Assembly: GCF_003589595.1 (NCBI RefSeq)
Contig: NW_020654229.1
Coordinates: 3,409,130-3,473,129, forward strand
Source of the DNA: Hyposmocoma kahamanoa
Lineage: Eukaryota; Arthropoda; Insecta; Lepidoptera; Cosmopterigidae
Reading direction: 5' to 3'
Length of the DNA: 64,000 nucleotides
The notes under the pieces are model-generated. The model saw only the letters and a list, made by a program, of their open reading frames with translations. It did no database searches and was not told where the DNA came from. A program made the position numbers and the translations under genes. Position 1 is the stretch's first letter. Every line of letters begins with the position of its first letter. This document shows positions 44,640 through 56,534 of this stretch, in pieces.

Positions 44640-45896
44640 ACGCGTTTCAACTTGTATTTTTATATAAATAATCACTAAAACCGAAAATTAAACTACTACT
44701 AAAACTAGCCTACATGAATTTGATTTTTGCCTCACTTGTGACAGTTCGTTTGATATGAAACTATCATTATATGCGTTATTATTCTAAGATAATACCTATG
44801 AAAAGGATGGAACAGTGGATAAATGATGGTCCTCACTCTCATTCTGAAAATGGCTGACCATTTACTGGAGTGAATAGTAAATAGGAAGTGCGTTCTTAAA
44901 TCTGACCGCATTAACGAATTCAATCTATAGACAAGAACATTCACAGCAACTATATGTTCCGAACAAAACACTACCAATAGTGATAATCTTTTGTTTTACT
45001 GTTGAATTTTGTCAAAGAGTATCAGTACCTTAATACCGTGGACAGACGCGACAATTCATACCTATTGGGAATTAACTAGGCAGATATTAATGAGTGTTTA
45101 CCAATGATATTTATCCATAGTTGGGGAATTTAACGTAAAGACCCTGGCAAAGTCGCAATTATTAGCACACCTTCCATTTTGCTTTGACGCTTCCGCTTAC
45201 TATATAAGAAAAAAATACAGTAGAGTTGTTGAAATTATTGATGTTATTTTATGTACTTTTCCTTCTGGAAAGGCGAAAGGTCTTTAGACTACGCAGTCTA
45301 GTCTTTATATTTTTTTAAATTTAATATTGGTAACCAGTAACTATTTTATTCATAAAATCCCTACTCTGTTATTGTATATTCAGAACACTCTGTGGCTTAT
45401 TAATCTTTGATATTGAAGTGTTGTGTCTTCACCGCACATCAGTGAAACACAGCGTGTATATATTGCTAAGCCGCAAAAACTTTTTTTTAAATTCTTATAT
45501 GCGGTGTCCTCAGTACTCATCACAATCAAGCGTTCTGAGAATATTCCTATAATCAAGTATTAAGTTTGGACGCAGCGTAGTGTGTTTGCAAATAGGGTTC
45601 GACCCCAAAACTTATTTATCAAACCTTACTATATCTATCTCTTAGTCGAGTACCGCGACACGCGTAACAAATGTAGCCCACATGTCAATCATTTATTCGA
45701 AGGTGACCGTCGCTCTCCAGCATTTCGGTAGAACGGTGATTTGAATTTCATAATGCATGAATAATTTGTTATTGACGTACTTGTTCGAGTTCAGATAGCG
45801 GTGTTTTCTGCTCTGTATCTATATCTCCAAGATACAACCAAAAGCTGAAATAATTATTTGGTACGCTATGACAATGAACTTTTTAATCTAGCTTTC

Positions 45897-45900
<4 letters not shown>
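44640..45900. other. Intergenic DNA without supported genes
   Basis: No repeat family or domain recognised; the minus frame at 44732-44977 has no known motif. Confidence 0.35.

Positions 45901-45937
<37 letters not shown>
45901..45937 (+). repeat. CT microsatellite
   Basis: About 17 uninterrupted CT units. Confidence 0.95.
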
Positions 45938-45938
<1 letters not shown>

Positions 45939-46004
45939 GTCTTCTTCATCATCACCATCAACATCACAAGAGTTCAGACCTCAGTTGGATTTTTTTATGA
46001 CATC

Positions 46005-46215
46005 AAGTAACGGGGCACTAATTGCACTGCCACTTTGATCTGACTCTGCCCGTCACCTTGAGACATAAGTTGACAAGTCCAATGTGCATGTAATTTTACC
46101 AGCACCCATAGTATAATAAGTAATGCACCTTCTTGGACCGCTTGGTGGCAGAAATAGGTAAGGTGGCAGTACTTTCCTGAATGAGCTCGTTCACGAGGAA
46201 CTCTACTGCTGGTAA
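46005..46215 (+). repeat. Family C repeat
   Basis: Plus copy missing the central portion: AACGGGGCACTAATTGCACT, GACATAAGTTGACAAGTCC, TGGTGGCAGAAATAGGTAAG, GTTCACGAGGAACTCTACTG. Confidence 0.75.
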
Positions 46216-46439
46216 GATTGGGACTCCTTAAGTATTCCAAGGATTGTAAAACTATATCAAGATTTTTTCTTTCACAGTTAACAAAAGCCATAGCCGCTAA
46301 ACGATTACAAATATAGGCAATATAGAAATTACAGGCATTAATAGGTATATGTCACCACAGAGACTAGAACCATCGATTTCTAATTTGCAAAGTAATTATA
46401 TTTTCATACTTAAGTATCTCAAAGTATTATTAACTATTT

Positions 46440-46745
46440 AATTGCATAGGGGTGTTCAAAACGGTTTGTGTTTGTTTTTTATTATATCAAAAATTGTGGC
46501 CAGATGAGTCTCAAGAAAGTGGTAACTGTTGCTAAAGACATTTGTGGTAATAGGATTTTTTATCGGAAAAGCGTTGAACTTCTTATGCCTGGAATTGTGC
46601 TGGATCTCCCAAAACCTCAATTCGGAACACAGCAGTGTTGCTGTGCAATACTAATAGTTAAGGCAGTTCCACCTACCTAAACGAGTTCTATAAAGGCTGA
46701 AACTCTGCAACCAGCTTATTAAGTTATTCTAAAATTGACCTACAA
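46440..46745 (+). other. Unassigned open segment
   Basis: An open frame at 46504-46677 begins MSLKKVVTVAKDICGNRI. The sequence continues with CTGCAACCAGCTTATTAAG. No domain recognised; the position between a family C copy and a LINE relic suggests repeat-derived DNA. Confidence 0.3.
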
Positions 46746-46859
46746 AATAATAGGTTAAAGATAAAGATTTATTCGCTGTTAATGTAGTTACATAGGATGT
46801 TCCAATGTCTTTATGTACTATCTTTACTTTAGAGTAACATAATGACCTGTAATCAGACC

Positions 46860-47110
46860 TAAATTACAAATATGCAATTAGATAAGAGTGGACCTAAAAT
46901 ACTTCCTTGTGGGACTCCCACTTCATATACATAACTTTGGGTCAGAGCAGTAGAAAATTTAATTCTCATTCTCGTGAATGTCACTTATTACCTTTACTCT
47001 CATATTATATAGATAACCAATCACTTACAAAACACTCATGCCATAATTTTGTTACAAGTTATGTATGAGACAGAAAGTAAAATGCTTTGCACATATCAAA
47101 GAAAAAAGTG
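46860..47110 (-). mobile_element. LINE reverse transcriptase fragment
   Basis: The minus strand reads FFDMCKAFYFLSHT (RT motif A region, as in LDxSKAFDxVxH) and, after frameshifts and 180 bp, EVGVPQGSILGPLLS (motif B). Several stops. Jockey/CR1-type. Confidence 0.7.
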
Positions 47111-47114
47111 TTAG

Positions 47115-47365
47115 TAGCTGTAGAGCTCCTTATTCGTTAGTTCGGCCAGGAAAGTACTGCCACCTTACCCAGTTTTGAAGAGTGTTGGCTGGTACAATTA
47201 CAGGCACATGGGACTTGTCAATTTCATGTCTTAGGGTGACAGGCGCAGTAGAATGCCCCATAGATCGTTGTAATGCTCTGAGTGGCACTGCAACTGTTAT
47301 AGACAGGCGTGTCGCTTACCACCTGACACGGACACGACCTGTTCGTCCCGTCATTTGACATCAAA
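47115..47365 (-). repeat. Family C repeat
   Basis: Reverse copy: GTTTTGAAGAGTGTTGGCTGG through GACACGACCTGTTCGTCCCG, followed by AAAAAATAAATAAAAATAAGG. Confidence 0.75.
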
Positions 47366-47848
47366 AAATAAATAAAAATAAGGACTCGCATTGTCTTCGG
47401 ATTCTGCTAAATAGTGGCACTAGTTACATTTGGAAATGGTTTCTAAACGTTCAGTAACTTAGAGGTTTATAATTGACAATGTCAGTATTTACACATCCCT
47501 TTTACAAAGCAAGTTGACCCTCGAAGGCGATCAATCTATTTTAATGTGAAACTAACCTAAATAACTCATTCATTTGAAACGACCTAGTGTGCATTAGAAT
47601 TTTGCCTGAATTTCATAATATGACGTACTTGCGTCAAATGTGGTTATTTTAATTTCAAAACATGACAATGAATTTTTAAGATTCAGTAGGGTAGGTATAC
47701 ATTTTCTTTATGAATTATACATGATAAAGTACGGTAAAATTTTAAAAAGCAGATTGGATAAAAAATTAAGATTCAACAGTTTTCGAACCTTAAACTTAAA
47801 AACAAACTGTAAACAGGAATTTACTTTGTGTATCAAATAATAACTAAT

Positions 47849-48741
47849 AATAGGGGTTTAAATATGAAATTGCCGATTTATTTTACTGGCCACTTTAAAT
47901 TAAAATAAAACCTGTATGGTGTCCGATTTCAGAGTGAAACGTTTTTCACACGAAAAGTAAAACATGCTTAACTTAAAAAACATGATATTTGATTGTTCGA
48001 CTTTCAATTGTTTTTACATTCAGCTTTTAACGTGAAGACAGGTACAGCGAAAATCTGAGTACCTAATTTTCGAATACGAATTTTCACATGGAGTTAACGT
48101 AGCAGAAACTGTCAATGCTGTATTTGGAGAGGATACGCAAATACGGCAAACGCCGGCAATACGGCAAATTACGACTTGAAGAAAGAACCACGAGGAAGAC
48201 CAGTCACAAATGTAAATAACGTTGAATTGAAGGTAATGATCGAAGCCGATCCGTATCAAACTACCACGAAACGTCATGGTTTAATGTTAGCATACCCACA
48301 ATATGACATAATATGGCGTTTGAATAATGACGACGGAACTCGCAGCAAAACAGCTTCACCGTTATTGCTCTATGATAACGCAACACCTCACACTGCTTGA
48401 GAAACAGTTTTACTACTACAAGACCTGCAGATATAAATTATCCATCATCCTACATATTCGTCGGACCTCGCCCCGACCGACTACCATTTTTTCCCGCAAT
48501 TTGATTTCTTTTTGTATGGAAATAAAATACCCAGGAAGCAGTACAAAAATCCCTTCACACAGCTGTGGAGTCCAGGTCTCCAGACTTCTATCGCAAAGGT
48601 TTAAATGACCTTCCGATTACATGGCAGAAATGTATAGACAACAAGGGAAAAAACTTTGATTAAACAAATATATTTAATCTTAAAAAAAATTGTTTTAATT
48701 TTTCAGTGCGAAACGGCAATTTCATACTTTAACCCCTAATA
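47849..48741 (+). mobile_element. Degenerate mariner transposon
   Basis: Inverted ends TAGGGGTTTAAATATGAAAT (47851) and its inverse ATTTCATACTTTAACCCCTA (48719-48738) are about 27 bp long and next to TA. Inside, frames read EFSHGVNVAETVNAVFGED, EPRGRPVTNVNNVELKV, LLLYDNATPHTA and LAPTDYHFFP-like residues: the helix-turn-helix, linker and second catalytic Asp block of mariner transposases. The first catalytic Asp block is missing, so an internal deletion has shortened it to about 890 bp, and stops and frameshifts add to the damage. Confidence 0.85.
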
Positions 48742-49395
48742 TTATCTGTATTAACGGTACGGATCTCCATTAAGAAAAGATTTAGAACTTTGTAAACCTC
48801 AATGACTAGAAACTTCAAGTCATCATAGTTGGTGTTCTTTTTCATAAGTTTCCTCTCGATGTTTTAGTTCTCCTTATGAATAACAGTTACAATAAAATAT
48901 TTAAATAAAAATTTAAAACATCCTCGATACGAAACAGTGTACTTCGGAAAGTCAATACAATTGTGGTGGGCCTACGGTTCTTAAATATCAGAAAGATTAA
49001 TGCAGCAAATAGAAAACATAGAATATAGTTTCGCTGACTTCAATTTGTATTGTTCTTTAGCAAGCACGCTACAAAATTTTTCATAGCAATTTTGATGATA
49101 GATCACACACAGAGAAGTGGAAGATGAAAGCGAAGAAATATTAAGGTAGCACAGCGACAGAATTAGGCAAACATAAATAATTTGCAGAGTAAAAACAGAC
49201 AAAGCCTTTCAAGCGACAACGTAAGATCTCTTCAACGAAGATCGGCGCAGGCGCTAATGTGTCGCGCACCATCTAAAGCAGCTAACAACTCGTCGCGACC
49301 AATTGAAGAACCCTAACACGATAGTTTTACTCCAAGTATTGATTGATATCACAATCTACCGACCCGAGGTTACACGATTACACGCCGGTGTAATC
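48742..49395. other. Intergenic DNA without supported genes
   Basis: No recognised repeat or domain. Confidence 0.35.
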
Positions 49396-49399
49396 GTGT

Positions 49400-49560
49400 A
49401 AATTTGTGAATCGATTTTAATGATTATTTTTTGTTGGAAAGAGGTTACCTCAGTATTCGCCCCATTTGAATTTGACCAAAATATTCTACCTCTAAGGGTG
49501 GCAAACTAGTCCCCTAGTTAAATGCGGTTTCGCGCACTTTCCGGTAAGATAATAACTTTT
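49400..49560 (+). repeat. Family D repeat, central part
   Basis: GTGAATCGATTTTAATGATT, TTGTTGGAAAGAGGTTACCTC, TCTACCTCTAAGGGTGGC and TTTCGCGCACTTTCCGG. Both ends are missing. Confidence 0.7.
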
Positions 49561-49620
49561 GTCGGTCGGTTGTTTTATCATAATTGTATTATTTAAACAT
49601 ATTATTATATATTAACATAT

Positions 49621-50219
49621 TATCCGCTCACGCGATGAGCTCCTCCTACCGCAAAATGGCGGCTATTTGGTTTCGCAAATTAGAAAAGGATTCAGTTTCA
49701 ATACAAGTTTTTATAAATAAAAATTATTATTCTGCATTGCTAAATAAATACCCTCCGTACTACAACAAAAACATCTCAAATAAAATGCAATCCTGCACTT
49801 AAAATGCACTAATGAAATTTTTGGTGTGCTTGGATCAATATGATAATATTCCGTTTGAGTGGTTCTAACGTTTACCATGAAATTACTCCTTAAAGTATAG
49901 TTTATAAACATTTATATTCAGGGTGAACTTAAAAAATGCTACTTACGGTATGTTTTCAATAAATAAACACCGAAATCACCAGCCCAAACAATAACACACA
50001 CGATTGTCGTGACGTATTTTTGAAGTTGTTTATTTTTTTTAAATGACAGACCCAAGCATTAAAAATTTTATGGTTTGCTAGAGTAGTTACCGAAATAGCA
50101 ATTAATATTAGTTCTTTTACCTGTTATGACGTCGATATCCGATAAATCGGTATAAAATCATCACCGGCACCTCTAGGTGTGGTATGCGTTTACGGCTGCA
50201 TGTATCGCGTGAGCGGCTA
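49621..50219 (-). mobile_element. TA-target DNA transposon copy 2 (595 bp)
   Basis: Element 49623-50217, ends TCCGCTCACGCGAT and ATCGCGTGAGCGGC, TA on both sides. It is the inverted copy of 3033-3641. Shared internal blocks include CAAAATGGCGGCTATTTGG and CACGATTGTCGTGACG (palindromic). The frames 49584-49802 and 49911-49711 are not recognisable proteins. Confidence 0.85.
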
Positions 50220-50224
50220 TGCAA

Positions 50225-50455
50225 AAGTAGCAGTAGAGCTCCTTGGGAAAGAGTTCGTCGAGGGAATTACTGCCACCTTACCTATTTCTGCCGCCAAGCA
50301 GTAATGTCAGCATTACTTACTGCGTTCCGGTTTTGAAGGTTAAGGGTGCTGGTGTCACTACAGGCACATGTGACTTGTCAACTTATGTCTCAGGGTGACG
50401 GGCGCACTGGCAGTGTACCATCAGGCGCATGACTTGTTCGTCCCGTTACTTTATT
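50225..50455 (-). repeat. Family C repeat
   Basis: Reverse copy from AGTAGAGCTCCTTGGGAAAG to CATGACTTGTTCGTCCCGTT, directly adjoining the TA-target element. Confidence 0.75.
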
Positions 50456-51235
50456 ATAAAAAAAATCCATGCACCACCACAGATATCAGCTGGTGCAGAT
50501 CCTTGGCAGGAACCGTACCTGCAACCTTGAAATTGCAAGGCAATCTTTCTCCTAAGTAGGCTGTACAGTTATAAATACCGTACACTCTCGTAACATCTAA
50601 GTCAGAAGAAAACAACACTGAATTATGCATGCTTCAAGAAATTAGGTGATCCAATTTCGTGTTAAAGACCAGTTTCTTTTGGCCTCTGAAATGGTGGCGC
50701 CACTATCGACTTTTCATATCATTGCTCGTGTAAAAGAAACTAGTTCTTTAAATTTCTGCAACATGGCGACGGTCGTAATCTAGCGTCAGCCTTTACATTA
50801 GAAAAAGACGAAAATACAGGTAGTTAAAATGTAAGAAAGAGACAGGTAGTGTTTTTACATTAATGAATGGGTTTTGTACATCCATTCAATCTTCGTTTTC
50901 ACTATAGATTTATTCATAATAGAACCAGTGTAATATAGTTAGTGTTCGATGATCTTTATTAATATTTTCTTTTTTTGATTTCAGCAAATATTGCCGATTT
51001 TTTCTGACTCAAATGTCAACATACGAGTATTTGCTGAATACAAAATTCCTGTAGTATTTTGTAGCTATAGGATTTTTTATATTTTTTGTTGAAACCCCAT
51101 AATCCTTTTTTTTAAGATATCAATTAGTGGACTGTATTTTTTGCGTTTTAAATTACATTAAACATCACTTCTACTACTAGCACTTAAAAGTAGCTTCCTA
51201 TAAAGACTGGAACAGTCCCATATCTTTCTAGATAA
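50456..51235. other. Intergenic DNA without supported genes
   Basis: No domain or family recognised. Confidence 0.35.
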
Positions 51236-51239
51236 GTTT

Positions 51240-51690
51240 TGTTTATAGTGCCCCTCCCCTATCAACCTCTTGGTTATGCGGGAAGGGCACTTTGATCTGT
51301 GGGAGTGAATCCACATAGGGACCATCTAAGTCGGGTCCTAACCCCAGATCAGCCAGTTTGCACGGACTTCATCCGGTTCTCTGTAAGGCTAGTGCCTTAA
51401 CTAAGCCGCCCCGGGCGCACGTACAGCACCCTCCCTATTTTCCAGATAGGTACCGGAGCTGAAGGCACGCTCATGTCCCGTCGCGCTCTGCGCAACTAAC
51501 GGTTGCTACCGCTGAGCCAAATCTTCTCTACTGTGGCGGAACTTTAACCGGAGGATTTCTAGCTTATCTTCTTCTAGCTCTCCGGGCTAGTGCCGGAGAT
51601 GCCGGTAGCAGTGTCCTGCGACAATGTCAGGACATAGCTAACGACTTAATTGCGCATGGGCACGGCCGCCACAGGTGGAATTTTGCCAGG
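51240..51690 (-). mobile_element. GC-rich segment, possible LINE 5' region
   Basis: About 450 bp of GC-rich sequence with sharp edges against AT-rich flanks. The minus strand has a broken frame with RDMSVPSAPVPIWKIGRVLY. Composition and edges suggest a foreign or LINE-derived insert, but no diagnostic domain is seen. Confidence 0.35.
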
Positions 51691-52044
51691 TTCACTACTA
51701 ATTGCAAAAACAATATCTTTTAAAACACAATCGCGCTAGTTAGCCATTTTTAATGCATACAGTTCCCTGTCATAGGTTAGGCTATCGTCGTTTTTTATGT
51801 TGCTGGCTGTTGGCTGGTGATAGAGACGGCAGCAGAAAAGTGCGCATGTTGGAAGACGATGGAGGATACAAAGGAAGGAAGTCCTTGCAAGTGTTACGGT
51901 CTACCCTATAATATTTTTGATAAACGTCTAATGCAAAAAAAAAATCCCAATCCCAAATCCCAATTGACGGGACGTGTGTAAAATCAAAATTTAAAATCGC
52001 AAATATCAGAGGAGTCTCTACCATAGCATCCGTCTTTCCGAAAC

Positions 52045-52125
52045 ATAAAGTTGACAAGTCCCGTGTGCTTGTAGTTTCACCAACACCCCTTGCCCTTCAA
52101 AACCGGAAGGCATTAATGGAATTAC
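52045..52125 (+). repeat. Family C fragment
   Basis: AAAGTTGACAAGTCCCGTGTG and TTTCACCAACACCCCTTGCC, then TTCAAAACCGG; the rest is absent. Confidence 0.65.
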
Positions 52126-52374
52126 GGTGGCCCGAATTTTCAAGAAATAGCAGACTTGGGATTATCGGAGAGCGACCGACTAGTAATTTCAGATGATGCC
52201 TTTTGAAACTTTCTGTTGAAGATATTTTTAACTCTTTTGAATGACAAACAAAGTCAATAAGTGGTTTTAGAGTTCCGTACTTAAACAGCAAAAGTGAATC
52301 TCTTATGGTGAGATTCAAAGGCTTCTTATGCAGAAGGCGTAGAGCCTAGCCTATACTGCGTCATATGCAGTTTC

Positions 52375-52690
52375 ATCATCATCATCATCAACAGCCTATC
52401 GTAGTCCACTGACGGACATAGGCCTTTCCCAATACACGCCATTTCGCCCGGTCCTCAGATCGTTGCATCCATCTGCTGCCAGCAGCCCTTCGCAAATCGC
52501 TGCTCCATCTGCCCGTGGTCTCCACTCAAGAACTCGCTTCCCCCATCGACTATCGGTTCTTCGACAGATATGGCCAGAACACTGCCAGATCAGCTTGCTT
52601 ATTCTACCAGCTGTGTCGACGATCTTAGTTCTCTATCGGATAACCTCGTTACGTACCTTGTCCTTCAAAGAAACTCCGAGCATGTGCAGC
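52375..52690 (-). mobile_element. RTE-type LINE 3' end with ATC tail
   Basis: The TCATCATCATCATCA tail (52374-52390) followed by ACAGCCTATCGTAGTCCACTG and ACATAGGCCTTTCCCAA is the inverted 3' end of a common lepidopteran LINE. The upstream part (to 52690) is its broken C-terminal region. Confidence 0.7.
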
Positions 52691-52719
52691 TTAATATATA
52701 AGTAATTTAGTTTCGTGAA

Positions 52720-53055
52720 AAGCTCATCCAGGGGAATACTCTCACATTACCCATTCCAGCCGACAAGCAGTATTGTAAGCATTACTGTGCTCCAGTTTAA
52801 AAGGGTAAGGGTGATGTTACACGTACATGGGACTTGCCAACTTATGTCTCTGGTCACGGGCGACGATTTAAACCTTTTTTAGTATAATATCCAACGGGAC
52901 GAACAAGTCTTGTGCTGGATAGTAAGCTACACGCCTGTCCATAACAGTTGCATTGCCACTTAGAGCTTTAAATAGCAAAGGTCTGTGAGGCACTTCCACT
53001 GCGCACGTCACCCTGAAGCATAACTTGACAAGTCTGGAAAGTCTTGTCAAGTCTT
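52720..53055. repeat. Family C repeats, inverted pair
   Basis: 52725-52865 is a minus copy and 52893-53040 a plus copy (AACGGGACGAACAAGTCTTG). Facing each other, they can form a hairpin. Confidence 0.7.
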
Positions 53056-53189
53056 GACTTCGCAATTACACTCCTTAACGACTTGCTCACCCAGTATCAG
53101 AATTTAGATACATATATTCTTTGACAAACAGTATGTCGTCCGGTGAACTACCTTTCGAGCATTGGTGTCCTGTAGAGTACATAGCATAG

Positions 53190-53440
53190 GTACTGTGCGC
53201 AGTGTTTTTCAATTTAATTATGTAATATAATTTTTCTTAATTTTATTTTTGTATTTTTTAATTTAATCAGATCGACTCGTAAGGATTTTGGTAATGTAAA
53301 CACTGTAAGTTTTCAAGTGTTTTTTTTTAATGAATAAATAAATAAATAAACAAAGTCCCATGTGCCTGTAATTTCACCAGTGTCCTTAGAGCGTTTGCTT
53401 TGAGAGAAATTCTTTCACAAGGAGCGCTACTACTGAAAGC
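53190..53440 (+). repeat. LINE 3' end and family C fragment
   Basis: 53190-53351 ends in AATGAATAAATAAATAAATAA, typical of a LINE tail; it is directly followed by a family C piece (AGTCCCATGTGCCTGTAATT) at 53355. Confidence 0.5.
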
Positions 53441-54235
53441 GCATATTCTAAATTTTGATGTCGGTTTAAAAAAAATAACATTTATATTGCGATCGCACTC
53501 AGTTGTGACTATATACCCTCCTTGCTTTTGTGACTTTATTTTTAACATTATAATGCATCTTATTGTTCTTACTTCTTATAAAATTTTCTTGCAATGTTTT
53601 TGTTCTTTGGTGGTAAGTTGGCTGTTTTTTATTGTTTATAAAAACTAGAACTATACTGGATTATGTAAGAAATTTATCAATGTACGTACCAAAATTAAAT
53701 GTAAACCACCTCTCTTTGTGTTCTACCAATCATATTTTATAAGCTTATTGTATATACTTAGTTATTGTTATTTGTAGGCAACACTTTTGACGGACTTAAG
53801 ACCTAGCTACCCGTAGTACAGGTGATCCTAGTTTGGGAGCTACGCACATCTCTGTACCTGTTGTGTGTTCCGCAATACAGATATTATTATTATTTGTCAG
53901 GTGACTGTTATTAGTGGTTATTACGCCGGCCTTCTCACCCTTTTATCACCGTTCTGAACAAGGAACCCTAAAGCCAGAAAAAGTTATATTACGCCAACTT
54001 ATTAAGCGTCCTTCGGTGAATGGCTTTATCTCGTTTTTAATTTGGAAATGGGTCGAGATCGAGATAACAACCTGACTTATAAATTGTAGGGCAACGACTT
54101 TGCAGACGAGCGTTTTCTTTAGCACAATACCACTATAGCCTTCTCGATACATTTTTATCTCGTCGCAGCGCACTCGCATAAATTGTTCAGCTTCACTTGC
54201 CTTTACTTTAAATTAAATTCTCATCATTACCACTG
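53441..54235. other. Intergenic DNA without supported genes
   Basis: The frame 53400-53648 is hydrophobic and AT-rich without a known motif. A composition-driven chance ORF is likely. Confidence 0.3.
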
Positions 54236-54239
54236 TCAA

Positions 54240-54545
54240 CCCATTTCTACGTTCCACTTCTGGTTACGGGTCTCCTCTCAGGCGATGGTTCAGGTTAGGT
54301 TACTGAACTTCACAGTTGAGTGGACGCTGTCCTGGCCCCCCCAATCGTCCCTAGGTAGCGGACTCGGGGGAGTTCGTTGCCCAGCATAGAGGGGCCAGGG
54401 ATGGAAGGCTCGTGTGGTGTTCGGCAAGCCTCACATTCGGAGTCGACGGACCGGGCACCGATGTGTCTCCCTTCTCATGATGTTCAGTCCAGTCCCACAT
54501 AGCCCCGGCTCTGCCCCCGCATGGCCGGTGGTGGTGGAGGTGGTG
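54240..54545 (+). mobile_element. GC-rich LINE-like 3' segment
   Basis: GC-rich stretch (TCCCTAGGTAGCGGACTCGG, GGGGCCAGGGATGGAAGG) with a sharp edge, running directly into a microsatellite. No domain is recognised, so assignment is by composition and context. Confidence 0.35.
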
Positions 54546-54589
54546 ATGATGACGACGATGATAATAATAATGATAATGACAATAACAAT

Positions 54590-54673
<84 letters not shown>

Positions 54674-54700
54674 ATCAACAACAACAATAATAATACTACT
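54545..54700 (+). repeat. GAY/AAC microsatellite
   Basis: GAT and AAT triplets grade into about 15 perfect GACAAC hexamers (roughly 54587-54673) and then AAC/AAT triplets. Long frames on both strands here are repeat artefacts (poly-Thr, Asp-Asn, Val or Leu-Ser). Confidence 0.95.
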
Positions 54701-54711
54701 AGTAATTAATA

Positions 54712-54800
54712 CCAAGTTCTTAGATATTCGCGATTGTTACACATAGGAAATGAAACTATTTTTCCGGATTTAAATCGCGTATATTTGGTTTTTCATATTA
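54712..54800 (+). repeat. Family F fragment
   Basis: AAGTTCTTAGATATTCGCGA through TTAAATCGCGTATATTTGG; the inverted right half is absent. Confidence 0.65.
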
Positions 54801-55004
54801 ATCTTTTAGGCCTTGGGAGAGGCAAGTCTAAAATAGATGTAATAAAAATAATAACATGGTGCAAACCCGCTAACAAGCTGAGAAGAATAAAGTAAATAAT
54901 AATAATAGAAATAAAGAACTTTATTTATCTACAATGAGTACTAATACACAAGTTTATCCTTAAATGACATTATTGTGTAGTCAGTAAAAAGGTAACGTGT
55001 CAAA

Positions 55005-55205
55005 GCTTACGCTGTTTTTCAGACCCACCTTTTTGAAAAAACTCGCTACATTTGAAACAAGAGTTACGTAAAGCATCTCGACCAGCTCCACAAAAACAAA
55101 ACAACCATTAATACTAAATAATTCGTTAATTTACGACTTAAACCTATAAACATATTGGTACCAATGTAATTCAAATTAACAACATATCAATTTAGATCAA
55201 TCTGA
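55005..55205 (+). mobile_element. 190-bp repeat, copy 1
   Basis: AGCTTACGCTGTTTTTCAGAC through TAAACATATTGGTACCAATG. About 85-90 percent like 56276-56475 by eye. In that copy it interrupts a family C repeat, showing that it moves. Confidence 0.65.
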
Positions 55206-55598
55206 TTTGAAGTTTGGACAGGATTATACATTAATTTCGTAAATAAAGCTTTAGTAATAACGATACAGCAAGGGATATAACTATACATATATAACGATAT
55301 GGCTGCCTCGGCGCAGTCTCAAGTAAAAAATTCTAACTCTATCGGAAAATGTACCAAAATACTTTATATGTCTGCTGAGCTTTTATTGACTGAAGGAAAG
55401 TACCGCTCGTGTGCAAAGACTAGATACGTGACTGGCGTCATGTTTGTCTCATGTTCCAGTTTAACCTATTAAACAAAAGAAAGGTTAGACACCGTTCTTG
55501 TGATGCAACTTTTTCTCATACATACATTTCACATTCATTAACCCAGCAGCTGTGCCAAAAACACATCTAGTTTTACAGAGAGCGTAAACTTAGAATAA
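55206..55598. other. Intergenic DNA without supported genes
   Basis: Nothing recognised. Confidence 0.35.
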
Positions 55599-55599
55599 A

Positions 55600-55915
55600 T
55601 CTTTGGATCTGGCTGAATTCGAACCGACGTTCTTTTAGCAAACCGTGTCAGACGCTATACTAACTGAGCCACGGAACGAACCAGCGGATATCGGAATTTT
55701 TCTATGTGTGCGAATCTTTGTATTAGGTTTTCAATGTCTTTTTAGCCGTAGCGCCATCTATGAGAGATCTATGAAAGTATTTCGTCCCCCAGCACAGCTA
55801 CCAGTCCTGGCTAGAGATGTCGCTATTAACTGTAATTAAATTTTTATTGAATTGATATCAATTATTTTTTGTGTGTAACAAGTTTGTTACAATTATTAAT
55901 ATAAAGATCGAACAC
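55600..55915 (-). repeat. Family A repeat
   Basis: Minus tRNA-like module (55605-55680), then the shared TAGCGCCATCTATGAGAGAT, CTGGCTAGAGATGTCGCTAT and a right end CAATTATTAATATAAAGATCG. Confidence 0.7.
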
Positions 55916-56124
55916 TTCTTCACAACACACACATCTAGTGTTAAAGAATAGCTATAACTCTGAAAAAAGCGTATAATGGATTCCCTAAGACTGTAATGTA
56001 TTTCCCTAATAGGGTAACGTATTCCCTTTCCATTGTCATTGCATGCTTTGGTGTTCCTTAATATGTTGAAATACTTAGTTTTATGCTAATACTCGTATGT
56101 TTAATACTTATTTGAGTTTTTGTA

Positions 56125-56530
56125 GCGGGAGAACACCTTGTGAAAGTGTTCGTCCAGGCAAGTATTGCCACCTTACCTATTTCTGCCGCCAAGCAGTAAT
56201 GCGAGCATTATTGCTGTGTTCCGGTTTTGAAGGGTAAGGGTGCTGGAGAAATTACAGGTACATGAGACTTGTCAACAACAGCTTAAGCTGTTTTTCAGAC
56301 CCCACCCTTTTGTAGAAACGCGCTACATTTGAAACAAGAGTTACGTGACGCATCTCGACCAGCTACACAAAAACAAAACAACCATTAATAATTCATAAAT
56401 TACATTTACAACTTAAACCTATAGACATATTGGTACCAATGTCATTCAATATCAATTTAGAACAATCAACTTGTTGTTTCAGGGTGAGGGGAGCAGTGGT
56501 AGTGCCCCTAAGATTCATTGTGTTTGAAAG
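56125..56530 (-). repeat. Family C copy split by the 190-bp repeat
   Basis: Reads to GAGACTTGTCAAC at 56275 and resumes TTTCAGGGTGAGGGGAGCAG at about 56478. Intact copies read GTCAACTTATGTCTCAGGGTG. Confidence 0.7.
56276..56476 (+). mobile_element. 190-bp repeat, copy 2
   Basis: Insertion between the halves of a family C copy, with CAAC at both edges as a possible short target duplication. Contents match 55005-55205 (TTTGAAACAAGAGTTACGT, CATATTGGTACCAATGTCAT). Confidence 0.65.
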
Positions 56531-56534
56531 TTAT

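Noticed and set aside
46504..46680. Open frame beginning MSLKKVV as a host gene
   Set aside because: No recognisable domain, no splice or promoter signals, and it lies between repeat fragments; kept only as an unassigned segment.
54414..54746. 110-aa plus-strand ORF and overlapping minus ORFs
   Set aside because: They are translations of a GACAAC microsatellite (poly-Thr, poly-Val, Asp-Asn, Leu-Ser), with no real protein content.
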